NCBI GenBank assembly: GCA_002404375.1
Contig: DHJO01000196.1
Coordinates: 1 to 13,672, forward strand
From: Gemmatimonadales bacterium UBA4718
GTDB taxonomy: Bacteria > Gemmatimonadota > Gemmatimonadetes > Gemmatimonadales > Gemmatimonadaceae
Direction: 5' to 3'
DNA: 13,672 bases
The notes below the pieces were generated by a model. The model had not been told where the DNA came from. It made no database searches and was given only the letters and a program-made list of their open reading frames with translations. Positions 1-6,743 of this stretch are shown piece by piece (within the stretch, counting starts at the first letter, position 1; the number at the start of each line of letters is the position of its first letter). A program made the position numbers and the translations under genes.

Positions 1-872
1 ACGGTCAGCATGTTCGCGTGCACCCGCGCCGCACCGGCGACGATGAGGATCGCCAGCGAGATCGACGTCAGAAGCTCGATTGCCGGGAAATAGAGCGCGT
101 ACACCGTGATGGACTTGAGGTGCGCGTCGAGGTGCGAGCGGTTCAGCTCGTCGAATCTTCGCGCCTCGCGCTGTTCCTGGCCAAAAAGCTGGACGATTCG
201 CATTCCGGTCAAACGTTCCTGGAGGAACGAGTTGATTCTCGCCAGCCGCACGCGAATGTCGCGATAGGTCTCGCGCACCCCTTTCCGGAACAGCCCCGAC
301 ACGAGGACGACAAATGGAATTACCGCGAACGAGGCCACCGCGAGACGCCAGTCCATGATGAGCATCGCGACACTGATCGCGATAAGGGTGAACAGATCTC
401 CGAATCCGGCGACGACGCCCGATGTGAATAGCTCGTTGAGGGTTTCCACGTCTGAAGTCACGCGGGTGATAAGTCTGCCCGCCGGGTTTCGGTCGAAATA
501 GGAGATCGACAGCCGCTGGAGATGCTGGAAGATCTCCATCCTCAAATCGCGCATGACGCGCTGGCCGAGCAGGCTCGTGAGCCATGTCTGACCGTACGAA
601 AGCACGAACTCAATCAGCAGCGCGACGAAGAAGAGCGCGGTCGAGATGATCACGATCCGCATGTTGTGTGTCGGCACGGCAACGTCGATCACCCGGCGCG
701 TGAGAAGCGGGCCCACCACCTGAAGCGCGCCCTCGACGCAGAGCAGAGCAAACGCGCCGTACATCAATCCTCGGTACGGTCGAGTGTACACCAGCAGACG
801 ACGCATCAGCTTGCGGTCGTAAGCCTTGCCGAGAATGTCGTCTTCGTGTGGTTGGGTTGCGGGGACAGTCAT
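1..872 (-). CDS. ABC exporter (MsbA/LmrA-like), N-terminal membrane domain, cut by left edge
   Basis: The frame is open from an ATG at 872-870 to the window edge, giving about 290 residues that begin MTVPATQPHEDDILGKAYD. It reads as the type-1 exporter membrane domain (ABC_membrane family). Hydrophobic segments lie near residues 37-60, 72-92, 140-185 and 268-285. The conserved cytoplasmic stretch includes YFDRNPAGRLITRVTSDVE, followed later by FLQERLTGMRIVQLFGQE. In this family the membrane domain is fused to a C-terminal ATPase domain. Walker motifs are absent here because that half lies beyond position 1. Such half-transporters dimerise in the inner membrane and export lipids, drugs or peptides, and the substrate cannot be read from this part. 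A weak purine-rich site (AGGAT) lies about 10 nt before the ATG. The gene is divergent from the small membrane protein gene at 1001, with 128 nt between them. Confidence 0.9.
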   Translation of the reverse strand, partial: MTVPATQPHEDDILGKAYDRKLMRRLLVYTRPYRGLMYGAFALLCVEGALQVVGPLLTRRVIDVAVPTHNMRIVIISTALFFVALLIEFVLSYGQTWLTSLLGQRVMRDLRMEIFQHLQRLSISYFDRNPAGRLITRVTSDVETLNELFTSGVVAGFGDLFTLIAISVAMLIMDWRLAVASFAVIPFVVLVSGLFRKGVRETYRDIRVRLARINSFLQERLTGMRIVQLFGQEQREARRFDELNRSHLDAHLKSITVYALYFPAIELLTSISLAILIVAGAARVHANMLT

Positions 873-1000
873 TCAACCGTATCCTAGCCGGGTTGCTGGT
901 GTGACGCTACGTACGGATGACCTATGGTACGCAGGTTGCACCTCTGCGTGGCACCGGTGTTCCATCCTGTCGGCTGACGTAAAACCTTACTGGAGGGAAG

Positions 1001-1273
1001 ATGGGAATTCTCGCATGGATCGTTCTTGGTCTGATCGCGGGCGCGATCGCCAAGGCCATCATGCCGGGCAATGATCCCGGCGGCATCATCGTTACCATGA
1101 TTATCGGCATCATAGGTGCGTTCATTGGTGGCTTCCTCGGGAACATGCTGACGGGCGTGGGACTGAATGGATTTTCAATCCAGAGCATAATTCTCGCTGT
1201 CATCGGTGCGCTCATCTTCCTGTGGATCTATCGGATGGCGACCAGAAATCGCGGCGCCCCGCGCGTTCCGTAA
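1001..1273 (+). CDS. GlsB/YeaQ/YmgE-family small membrane protein, copy 1
   Basis: This 90-residue protein is almost entirely hydrophobic. It has three predicted membrane segments (about residues 3-20, 27-48 and 57-80) and the Gly-rich pattern of the transglycosylase-associated family (Pfam Transgly_assoc): GLIAGAIAKAIMPGNDPGG, then GIIGAFIGGFLGN. The length is normal for the family (80-90 residues). Family members in enterobacteria are linked to stress, but their biochemical role is not established, and the 'transglycosylase' name is historical. The ATG is preceded by GGAGGG at 992-997, a strong though rather close ribosome binding site. It is followed, in the same reading frame and 30 nt after its TAA, by a paralogue, and the pair is probably co-transcribed. 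Confidence 0.88.
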   Translation: MGILAWIVLGLIAGAIAKAIMPGNDPGGIIVTMIIGIIGAFIGGFLGNMLTGVGLNGFSIQSIILAVIGALIFLWIYRMATRNRGAPRVP

Positions 1274-1303
1274 GACTCCACCAGCTTCACGCAGGAAAAG
1301 GGT

Positions 1304-1567
1304 TTGCCGCTCTGGCTCTACTGGATTCTTCTCGGACTCGTCGCCGGATCACTGGCGAAGTTTCTGGTGCCAGGGCGGGACCCTTCGGGTTGCATAGTCA
1401 CCATCCTTCTCGGCATCATCGGCGCCTTCATCGGTGGCTGGCTGGGTACTCGATTCTTCGGATGGGGAAAGATCCCCGCTGGGGAGTTTGATCTTCGGTC
1501 CATCGGCATCGCGACCGTAGGCGCGATCGTCCTCCTCTTGCTGGGCCGGCTCGTTAGGCGATTGTAG
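1304..1567 (+). CDS. GlsB/YeaQ/YmgE-family small membrane protein, copy 2 (TTG start)
   Basis: This 87-residue paralogue of the preceding protein has the same plan: three hydrophobic segments, GLVAGSLAKFLVPGRDPSG and GIIGAFIGGWLGT, then a basic C-terminus (GRLVRRL). The only plausible start is TTG at 1304, because upstream the frame runs back to the stop codon of copy 1 at 1271-1273 with no ATG or GTG. AGGAAA at 1293-1298 sits about 5 nt before the TTG and supports it. The N-terminus MPLWLYWILLGLVAG lines up with MGILAWIVLGLIAG of copy 1, also in favour of this start. It arose by tandem duplication and the copies have since diverged. The function is unknown beyond membership of a stress-associated membrane family. 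Its TAG stop overlaps the presumed -35 element of uvrA. Confidence 0.82.
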   Translation: MPLWLYWILLGLVAGSLAKFLVPGRDPSGCIVTILLGIIGAFIGGWLGTRFFGWGKIPAGEFDLRSIGIATVGAIVLLLLGRLVRRL

Positions 1568-1589
1568 CACCGTAAATTCGGCGTATATT
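1562..1589 (+). promoter_or_regulatory. Probable sigma-70-type promoter of uvrA
   Basis: TTGTAG at 1562-1567 and TATATT at 1584-1589 are separated by 16 nt. They would start transcription near 1596, leaving a leader of under 20 nt before the GTG of uvrA. The -35 box matches the consensus only in part. No SOS-box-like palindrome (CTG-N10-CAG) is apparent between 1560 and 1613. Confidence 0.4.
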
Positions 1590-1613
1590 CGGTGCCGAGT
1601 TTAGATTTCGCCT

Positions 1614-4508
1614 GTGAAACAGAGCATCGTCGTCCGCGGCGCCCGGCAACACAATCTCAAGGGGTTCGACCTCGAGATACCAAGACGCACAGTCACGGTC
1701 GTCACCGGCCCGTCGGGGTCGGGAAAGTCCTCGCTGGCGTTCGACACGATTTACGCGGAGGGCCAGCGCCGCTACGTCGAATCGCTCTCGTCCTACGCGC
1801 GGCAATTCCTCGACCGCATGGAAAAGCCGGACGTCGATTCCGTCGAAGGGCTGTCGCCTGCCGTCGCGATCGAGCAGAGGAATCCTACCAAGACATCAAG
1901 GTCGACGGTGGGCACTGCGACGGAGATCTACGACTATCTCCGGCTCCTGTGGGCGCGCGTCGGACGCACTTTCTGCCCCAATTGCGGACGGGAGATCAAG
2001 CCCGACACGGTTCAGTCGGTAACGGACAAGGTGCTCGCCATTCCCGCTCGGACACGGTTCTACGTCACCTTCCCTCTCAGGCTCTCCAACAAAGTCACCC
2101 ACGACGTGGTGATCGAGAACCTGCGCGCGCAGGGATTTCTGCGCGTCGCGATCGACGGGATCGTGATGCACCTCGACGAGCTCGCCGACTCGAAGCGGGA
2201 TATCACGCGAGCGAAAGAGCTTCTCGTTGTTGTAGACCGGCTAACCGCTTCGGCGGAGAGCTCCGGCCGGTTGAGCGATGCGGTCGGAACTGCCTTCAGG
2301 GAGGGCGAAGGAGATTGCGTAATCCTCCTCAACGAGCCCGTCGTTTCGCCGCTTGATGGTCTGACGGTCAACAAGCTTCGCTTCACTGAGCGATTCGAGT
2401 GCCCTAACGACGGCACGATCGCCCCCACGCCGACGCCGCAGCTTTTTTCGTTCAACAATCCGCGCGGAGCCTGCAGCCAGTGCAACGGATTTGGCGCGAT
2501 TCTGGAGTACGATGAGGCGTTGATCGTTCCCTACCCGACGCGCTCGCTCCGCGATGGCGCCATCGATCCGTGGACCAAGCCCCGCTACGAGAACAAGCGT
2601 CGAGCGCTGGCCGAGTTCGCCAAGCGCGAAAGAATTCCGATGGACAAGCCCTGGGATCAGCTCACCGCGGCGCATCGCCAGCTGCTGTTGCATTCGAAGA
2701 CTCGTGGGTACAAGGGAATTTTTCCCTTCCTGCGTGATCTCGAAGACAAACGGTACAAGCAGTACATCCGCGTGTTTCTGCGACAATACCAAACGGCGCA
2801 GGAGTGTCCGCGCTGCCACGGCACCAAGCTCCAGCCTGAAGCGCTCAACGTGCGCGTCGGCGGTCTGGACATCGCCAAGGTCGCTGAGCTTCCTGTCGAC
2901 GAGCTCGCCACGTGGTTGAACGAGCTTGAGCTGAGTGAGTTCGAGCGCGCTGTCGCCGCGATGATCCTCAAGGAAGCCCGCGATCGCGTGACGTTTCTCC
3001 GCGACGTCGGACTCGGCTACCTCTCAATGAATCGCGCGACTCGCACTCTCTCCGGCGGTGAGGCGCAACGGATCGGACTCGCCAACTCGCTCGGGTCCCA
3101 GCTCGTAGACACGTTGTACGTCCTCGACGAGCCATCCATTGGGCTCCACTCGCGTGACATGGACAGACTCCTCAAGCTGCTGCAACGCCTGCGCGATGCG
3201 GGCAATAGCGTCCTGGTGGTCGAGCACGATCTCGCCGCAATCGAAGCGGCGGACTACATGGTGGAGCTTGGACCGGGAAGCGGCGAAGCAGGAGGCGAGA
3301 TCGTCTTCGCCGGACCGATCTCGCGCATTGCCGAGAGTCCGCTCACGGGACAGTACGTAACAGGAGCGCGCTCCATTCCGCTGCCGATGGAGAGACGCAG
3401 GCTCGGCCCGCGCTGGATAACATTGACTGGCGCGCGCGAGCACAATCTCAAGGATGTCGAAGTGCGGATTCCGCTCGGCGCCCTGACTGTGGTGACGGGA
3501 GTGTCGGGCTCGGGAAAGAGCACCCTGGTGCATGATGTGCTCTACCGCGCTCTGGAGACGCACCTCGTGGGCGAACACTCAGCGAAGATTCACCTTGGCG
3601 AGAAAGTGGGCGAATACGAGACGATCGCCGGCTTCGATGCGCTCGAGGACGTCGTGATGATAGATCAGAGTCCGATCGGGAAATCACCGCGGTCGAATCC
3701 CGTCACCTACGTGAAGGCGTTCGACGAGATCCGGTGCATCTTCGCGGATACCCCGCTCGCGCGTCAGCGGAAGTACACCCCCGGAACTTTCAGCTTCAAC
3801 GTCGAAGGCGGGCGGTGCGAGGCGTGTGAGGGCGCCGGCGCGCTCGAGGTCGAGATGGTGTTCATGGCCGACGTGTTCGTTCCGTGCGAGGATTGCGGAG
3901 GAAAGCGCTACAAGCCCGAAGTGCTCGACGTGACTGTGCGCGGGAAAAACATCCACGAGGTCCTCAATCTCACCGTGGATCAGGCAATCCGGTTTTTCCC
4001 GCGCGAGGAAAAGCTGGGACAGGCGCTCTGGCAGCTCCAGCAGGTGGGGCTTGGCTACCTTCGTCTGGGACAACCGGCGACGACATTATCCGGTGGTGAA
4101 GCTCAGCGCATCAAGATCGCGCGAGAGCTGGCGTTGGCGGGAAAGAAATCCGGAAAGAAGATGTACGTCATGGACGAGCCGACGACGGGCCTTCACCTCG
4201 AGGATATCCGAAAGCTGGCGAAAGTCTTTGACCGCCTGCTCGAGCAGGGGCACTCGCTCGTCCTGATCGAGCACAATCTCGACGTGATCAAGCTCGCGGA
4301 CTGGGTGATCGATCTCGGTCCGGAGGGCGGGATCGGCGGCGGAAGAGTGATTGCGATGGGCCGCCCCGAGGACGTCGCGCGAGTGAAAGAATCACATACG
4401 GGTCGCTGGCTCGCCCCGTTGCTGGAGCGCCGTTTCCCGCCGTTGGAAATATCGCCGCGACTGATGGTTGCTGAAGCCGGACCGATGTCCACCCAGCTCG
4501 CGCTCTAG
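1614..4508 (+). CDS. uvrA: Excinuclease ABC subunit A (UvrA)
   Basis: This is the ATPase that finds bulky DNA lesions and loads UvrB in nucleotide excision repair. It has 964 residues (E. coli UvrA has 940). Seen in order: Walker A GPSGSGKS (residues 32-39), a UvrB-binding region about 150-240, first signature LSGGEAQR (479-486), Walker B VLDEPS, second Walker A GVSGSGKST (from 629), second zinc finger C735/C738/C758/C761, second signature LSGGEAQR (from 825) and MDEPTTGLH. The first zinc finger is odd: where most UvrA proteins have CxxC, this one reads C263-P-N-D266, followed by an intact C287-S-Q-C290. The start must be GTG at 1614, because an in-frame TAG lies at 1602-1604 and the family N-terminus follows at once (VRGARQHNLK). 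No clear Shine-Dalgarno sequence precedes it. The UvrB-binding region argues against a UvrA2-type paralogue. Confidence 0.97.
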   Translation: MKQSIVVRGARQHNLKGFDLEIPRRTVTVVTGPSGSGKSSLAFDTIYAEGQRRYVESLSSYARQFLDRMEKPDVDSVEGLSPAVAIEQRNPTKTSRSTVGTATEIYDYLRLLWARVGRTFCPNCGREIKPDTVQSVTDKVLAIPARTRFYVTFPLRLSNKVTHDVVIENLRAQGFLRVAIDGIVMHLDELADSKRDITRAKELLVVVDRLTASAESSGRLSDAVGTAFREGEGDCVILLNEPVVSPLDGLTVNKLRFTERFECPNDGTIAPTPTPQLFSFNNPRGACSQCNGFGAILEYDEALIVPYPTRSLRDGAIDPWTKPRYENKRRALAEFAKRERIPMDKPWDQLTAAHRQLLLHSKTRGYKGIFPFLRDLEDKRYKQYIRVFLRQYQTAQECPRCHGTKLQPEALNVRVGGLDIAKVAELPVDELATWLNELELSEFERAVAAMILKEARDRVTFLRDVGLGYLSMNRATRTLSGGEAQRIGLANSLGSQLVDTLYVLDEPSIGLHSRDMDRLLKLLQRLRDAGNSVLVVEHDLAAIEAADYMVELGPGSGEAGGEIVFAGPISRIAESPLTGQYVTGARSIPLPMERRRLGPRWITLTGAREHNLKDVEVRIPLGALTVVTGVSGSGKSTLVHDVLYRALETHLVGEHSAKIHLGEKVGEYETIAGFDALEDVVMIDQSPIGKSPRSNPVTYVKAFDEIRCIFADTPLARQRKYTPGTFSFNVEGGRCEACEGAGALEVEMVFMADVFVPCEDCGGKRYKPEVLDVTVRGKNIHEVLNLTVDQAIRFFPREEKLGQALWQLQQVGLGYLRLGQPATTLSGGEAQRIKIARELALAGKKSGKKMYVMDEPTTGLHLEDIRKLAKVFDRLLEQGHSLVLIEHNLDVIKLADWVIDLGPEGGIGGGRVIAMGRPEDVARVKESHTGRWLAPLLERRFPPLEISPRLMVAEAGPMSTQLAL

Positions 4509-4523
4509 CTCAAATGAGAGTTG

Positions 4524-5330
4524 TTAGTTGCGCGATTCCTGAAGGATTCGCGAGATCTTCGTCGTGAGAGTGCGCGGCGCAAACCTGTTCGCTTGCGCGA
4601 TCACTTTGTTCGTGAAGCCCGGAATCGCGAGTCGCTTGCCGTGCATCATCGCGTCGAACCCATACTTTGCGACGTCCGCGGCGTCCGCAGCGCCGAATGT
4701 CCTGAAGAGGCGAGAGTTCGTCATTTGCGCCGCCTCGGCAAAATCCGTCTGGGTTGGTCCGGGACAAAGCGCGGTAACGGTGACGCCGGTGTTGCGCAGC
4801 TCCTCCGAGAGCGCTTCGGAAAAGCTGAGCACGTACGCTTTGGTGGCGTAGTAAACGGCCATCAGAGGTCCGGGTTGAAATGCGGCTGTCGACGCAAGGT
4901 TGAGCACTCGACCCGACTTTCGCTTGATCATCGGCGGAATGAACAGCTTGGTGAGGTGAGTGAGGGCGGCGATGTTGACCTGAATCATGTCGAGCTCGCG
5001 CTGGATTGCAGTATCCGCGAATTCGCCGCCCAAACCAAAGCCGGCGTTGTTGACGAGCACATTGATGTCGATGTTTTCGTTGCGTAGAAATTCAGAGATT
5101 GCCTGCGGCGCGTCCTGAAGCCGGAGATCGGCGGCGAAGACGTGCGCCTTGATGCCGAACTTCCCTTCCAGCTGACCGGCAGCAGCCTCGAGCGTGTCCC
5201 GCTTTCGAGCGACGAGGACTAAATCGAATCCCGCGCGGGCGAGGTTTTTCGCCAGCTCGAGTCCGATGCCACCAGAGCCGCCAGTAACCAGTGCGGTCTG
5301 GCGTTGAGTCCCATTTCGTTTTGCGCGCAT
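4524..5330 (-). CDS. Short-chain dehydrogenase/reductase (SDR), classical type
   Basis: This 268-residue NAD(P)-dependent oxidoreductase has a Rossmann fold. It shows the cofactor motif TGGSGGIG (residues 16-23), the structural motif NNAG (94-97), catalytic Ser147, and Tyr160 with Lys164 in YYATKAY, followed by CPGPTQTDF. Length and motif spacing are those of classical SDRs, and the sequence resembles the DltE/YqjQ-like group (COG0300). The substrate cannot be told from sequence. The N-terminal 10 residues are basic (MRAKRNGTQR) and no signal peptide or membrane segment is seen, so it is probably cytosolic. The ATG at 5330 has no clear Shine-Dalgarno sequence. The gene converges on uvrA with only 15 nt between the stop codons and no hairpin there. 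On the other side it is divergent from tRNA-Asn. Confidence 0.93.
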   Translation of the reverse strand: MRAKRNGTQRQTALVTGGSGGIGLELAKNLARAGFDLVLVARKRDTLEAAAGQLEGKFGIKAHVFAADLRLQDAPQAISEFLRNENIDINVLVNNAGFGLGGEFADTAIQRELDMIQVNIAALTHLTKLFIPPMIKRKSGRVLNLASTAAFQPGPLMAVYYATKAYVLSFSEALSEELRNTGVTVTALCPGPTQTDFAEAAQMTNSRLFRTFGAADAADVAKYGFDAMMHGKRLAIPGFTNKVIAQANRFAPRTLTTKISRILQESRN

Positions 5331-5391
5331 TCGTTGAAGGTAGCGAACGAAGGTTACGGTGGAGTTACACTCGGAGACGATATAGCGTCGG

Positions 5392-5420
5392 TTGATTCCG
5401 ATCGTAAGAGTGGCTAATGT
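5392..5420 (+). promoter_or_regulatory. Probable promoter of tRNA-Asn
   Basis: TTGATT (5392-5397) and TAATGT (5415-5420) are spaced by 17 nt, which would place the start about 5427, just before the mature tRNA 5' end at 5431. The -35 box is good (TTGA). The -10 box is a weak match. Confidence 0.4.
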
Positions 5421-5430
5421 TCGTAGCTAT

Positions 5431-5503
5431 TCCCGAGTAGCTCAGGTGGTAGAGCAGGTGACTGTTAATCACCGGGTCGGGGGTTCGAGTCCCTCCTCGG
5501 GAG
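5431..5503 (+). tRNA. tRNA-Asn (anticodon GTT)
   Basis: The cloverleaf folds fully by eye. The acceptor stem is TCCCGAG (5431-5437) with CTCGGGA (5496-5502), and the discriminator is G at 5503. The D stem is GCTC (5440-5443) with GAGC (5452-5455). The anticodon stem is GGTGA (5457-5461) with TCACC (5469-5473), and the seven-base loop CTGTTAA carries anticodon GTT at 5464-5466, which reads AAC/AAU as Asn. The variable loop GGGTC is followed by the T stem (5479-5483 with 5491-5495) and loop TTCGAGT. The 3' CCA is not encoded (CTG follows), so it must be added after transcription. The gene stands alone with its own terminator about 35 nt downstream. Confidence 0.97.
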
Positions 5504-5536
5504 CTGTTTTAAAACTCGTAGTCGCATCGACTTACA

Positions 5537-5574
5537 AAAACGGGCACTTTCGAAAGGGAGTGCCCGTTTTGCTT
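5537..5574 (+). terminator. Intrinsic terminator after tRNA-Asn, probably bidirectional
   Basis: AAAACGGGCACT (5537-5548) pairs perfectly with AGTGCCCGTTTT (5559-5570). Inside, TTC (5549-5551) can pair with GGG (5556-5558) using two G-U pairs, closing a GAAA tetraloop. The result is a stem of about 15 bp with a T tract on the + strand and, by symmetry, one on the - strand. It can end the tRNA transcript and also transcription from the leftward pseudogene region. Confidence 0.88.
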
Positions 5575-5642
5575 TGACGTCGGGGTTGCTTGACAGCAGA
5601 GCCGAAGGTTGTAAGAGTTGCAGCCTCGGAGGACACTCCCTT

Positions 5643-6004
5643 GCCCAGAACAGACGGGATGATTTGCCACGACAGACCATACTTGTCTTGTAGCCGGCCG
5701 CATCTGTCTTCTCTCCCGCCCGCGGAAAGCTTGTCCCACAGCTCGTCTACTTCCTGCTACGTCCCGCAATTCACGAAAAGCGAAATGCAGGCGTGAACTT
5801 GTACTGCGGACCGCCGTTCAGCACGAAGAATTCCTGTCCCTCGATCTGGAACGTGCCGGTCATCACCGTCCCCTCCTTGCCCGGCCCCGTTTTTCCGTAT
5901 CTGCGGACGTTCACGACCTTTGAGTTCTTGAACACGGAAATGTAGAAATTCATCGCCTCTTCGGCGTTGCCGTCGTACCACAGAAACGGAGTGATTTTTC
6001 GCAT
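5643..6004 (-). pseudogene. Broken PhnB-like/glyoxalase-fold protein (3-demethylubiquinone methyltransferase-domain family)
   Basis: The N-terminal 77 residues, from ATG at 6004 with AAGGGG about 10 nt upstream, read [20 protein letters not shown] and continue to [11 protein letters not shown]. This is the start of the PhnB-like VOC/glyoxalase family, usually about 150 residues. After the Ala codon at 5788-5786 the frame runs into TGA at 5773-5771. If one base is restored near 5785, the family sequence resumes as SLFVNCGT. It then meets TAG at 5759-5757 exactly where the family has Gln (CAG to TAG) and continues as QEVDELWDKLSAGG and later CGRLQDKYGLSWQIIPSVLG, down to about 5643. Beyond that the usual C-terminal helix is not recognisable, and the open frame runs into the terminator to a stop at 5534-5532. 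Two separate lesions plus a lost C-terminus indicate a true pseudogene rather than a single sequencing error. A metagenome assembly error remains possible. Confidence 0.85.
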
Positions 6005-6149
6005 ATCGTTATACCCCTTTGCTTCTCAGGTTCGGACATTCTTCATCATTTACACCGTTGTGGTTTAACACGGCCCTTCCCTTGCAAACAGTGCAGCGAG
6101 CCCCTGTTGTCGACGAGGGGCTTCCACCAAGCACTCGCAGGGAGAAGCC

Positions 6150-6581
6150 ATGAGCGGAAGAATCGCATTCAAGGGAATCGCGCTAGCATGCGCCCTCGCC
6201 GTAGGCTCGGCGTGCGCAGGCATCAAGAAGACCACCACCGACCTCAATCCTTCCGTCAGCCGCCCGTCAACGTGCGCGGCCGCAATCGCGGTTTACAACA
6301 GCCGAGCTGACGTGCCGTACGATTACTACGAGCTCGCCTGGATTCAAGCCACCGGCAACTCCGTCTGGACCACGGACAATCAACTCCAAACACAGATCCG
6401 CAACGGCGCGGCGAAGGTCGGCGCCAATGCCGTAATCGTGAACCCGGTTACGCAGTCGAAGTCGACGGTCAAGATCCTTGGCGAAGCGGTTGGCGCCAAT
6501 TCGGCGACACAGAAGGCGACAGCGCTAGCCATCTATATGCCCCGAGACGCAGCACGAGTCAGACAGGCCTGCGGCACCTGA
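6150..6581 (+). CDS. Small exported protein with GANAVI motif (possible lipoprotein)
   Basis: This 143-residue protein begins with a signal peptide (MSGRIAFKGIALACALAVGSACAG). Cys22 lies in GSAC, which is not an ideal lipobox because the -3 position is Gly, so lipoprotein anchoring is uncertain. The mature part has VYNSRADVPYDYYELAWI near residues 48-65 and then NGAAKVGANAVIVNPV about 93-108. That order, a short beta-strand region followed by a helix ending in 'GANAVI', is seen in RcsF/YbjQ/DUF4156-like envelope proteins. This is a resemblance, not an assignment. AGGGAGA at 6139-6145 is a good ribosome binding site for the ATG. The protein has Cys in pairing positions (Cys42 and Cys141 by count) that could form a disulfide. 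The gene stands alone and is followed by a hairpin. Its function is unknown. Confidence 0.82.
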   Translation: MSGRIAFKGIALACALAVGSACAGIKKTTTDLNPSVSRPSTCAAAIAVYNSRADVPYDYYELAWIQATGNSVWTTDNQLQTQIRNGAAKVGANAVIVNPVTQSKSTVKILGEAVGANSATQKATALAIYMPRDAARVRQACGT

Positions 6582-6620
6582 CAAACTCTGGTGTTCGCGT
6601 CGATGACGCGTCAGGCTGAA

Positions 6621-6654
6621 AAAGCGCGGGCGGCCTAATCGGCGCCCGCGCTTT
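6621..6654 (+). terminator. Terminator-like hairpin after the exported-protein gene
   Basis: AAAGCGCGGGCG (6621-6632) pairs perfectly with CGCCCGCGCTTT (6643-6654) around a 10-nt loop. The stem is very GC-rich (12 bp), but the T tract is only three bases (TTTGTCG), so it is a less certain intrinsic terminator than the one after the tRNA. Confidence 0.65.
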
Positions 6655-6743
6655 GTCGTGTGCACCGGTAGAGCTTCCGTACCCGGGTGTCAAGGCGCAA
6701 TTGGGCGCGAAAATCATTGCGTGGAGCCGGCATCGGTGAGAGA

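Noticed and set aside
18..431. 137-residue + strand frame at the left edge
   Set aside because: It is complementary to the ABC exporter membrane domain, which is open to the window edge and has clear family motifs.
1592..2356. 254-residue frame inside the start of uvrA
   Set aside because: It is an Arg/Pro-rich out-of-frame shadow of UvrA that contains no motif.
4509..4523. Possible shared terminator between uvrA and the SDR gene
   Set aside because: Only 15 nt separate the two stop codons and no stem-loop or T tract can be formed there.
5392..5577. 61-residue frame across tRNA-Asn
   Set aside because: It lies over a perfect tRNA cloverleaf and its terminator, and the open frame is incidental.
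5771..5792. Programmed frameshift or TGA recoding in the PhnB-like gene
   Set aside because: No slippery heptamer or stimulatory structure is visible, and the restored frame meets a second stop (TAG) 10 codons later, so decay explains it better.
6621..6654. Repeat or attachment-site reading of the perfect 12-bp inverted repeat
   Set aside because: Its position just after a stop codon and its T-ended right arm fit a terminator, and no second copy was noticed in the window.
6687..6743. Upstream GTG start for the diguanylate cyclase
   Set aside because: It would add 19 residues rich in Arg with no good ribosome binding site. The ATG at 6744 has GGTGAG just upstream. The choice is not certain.
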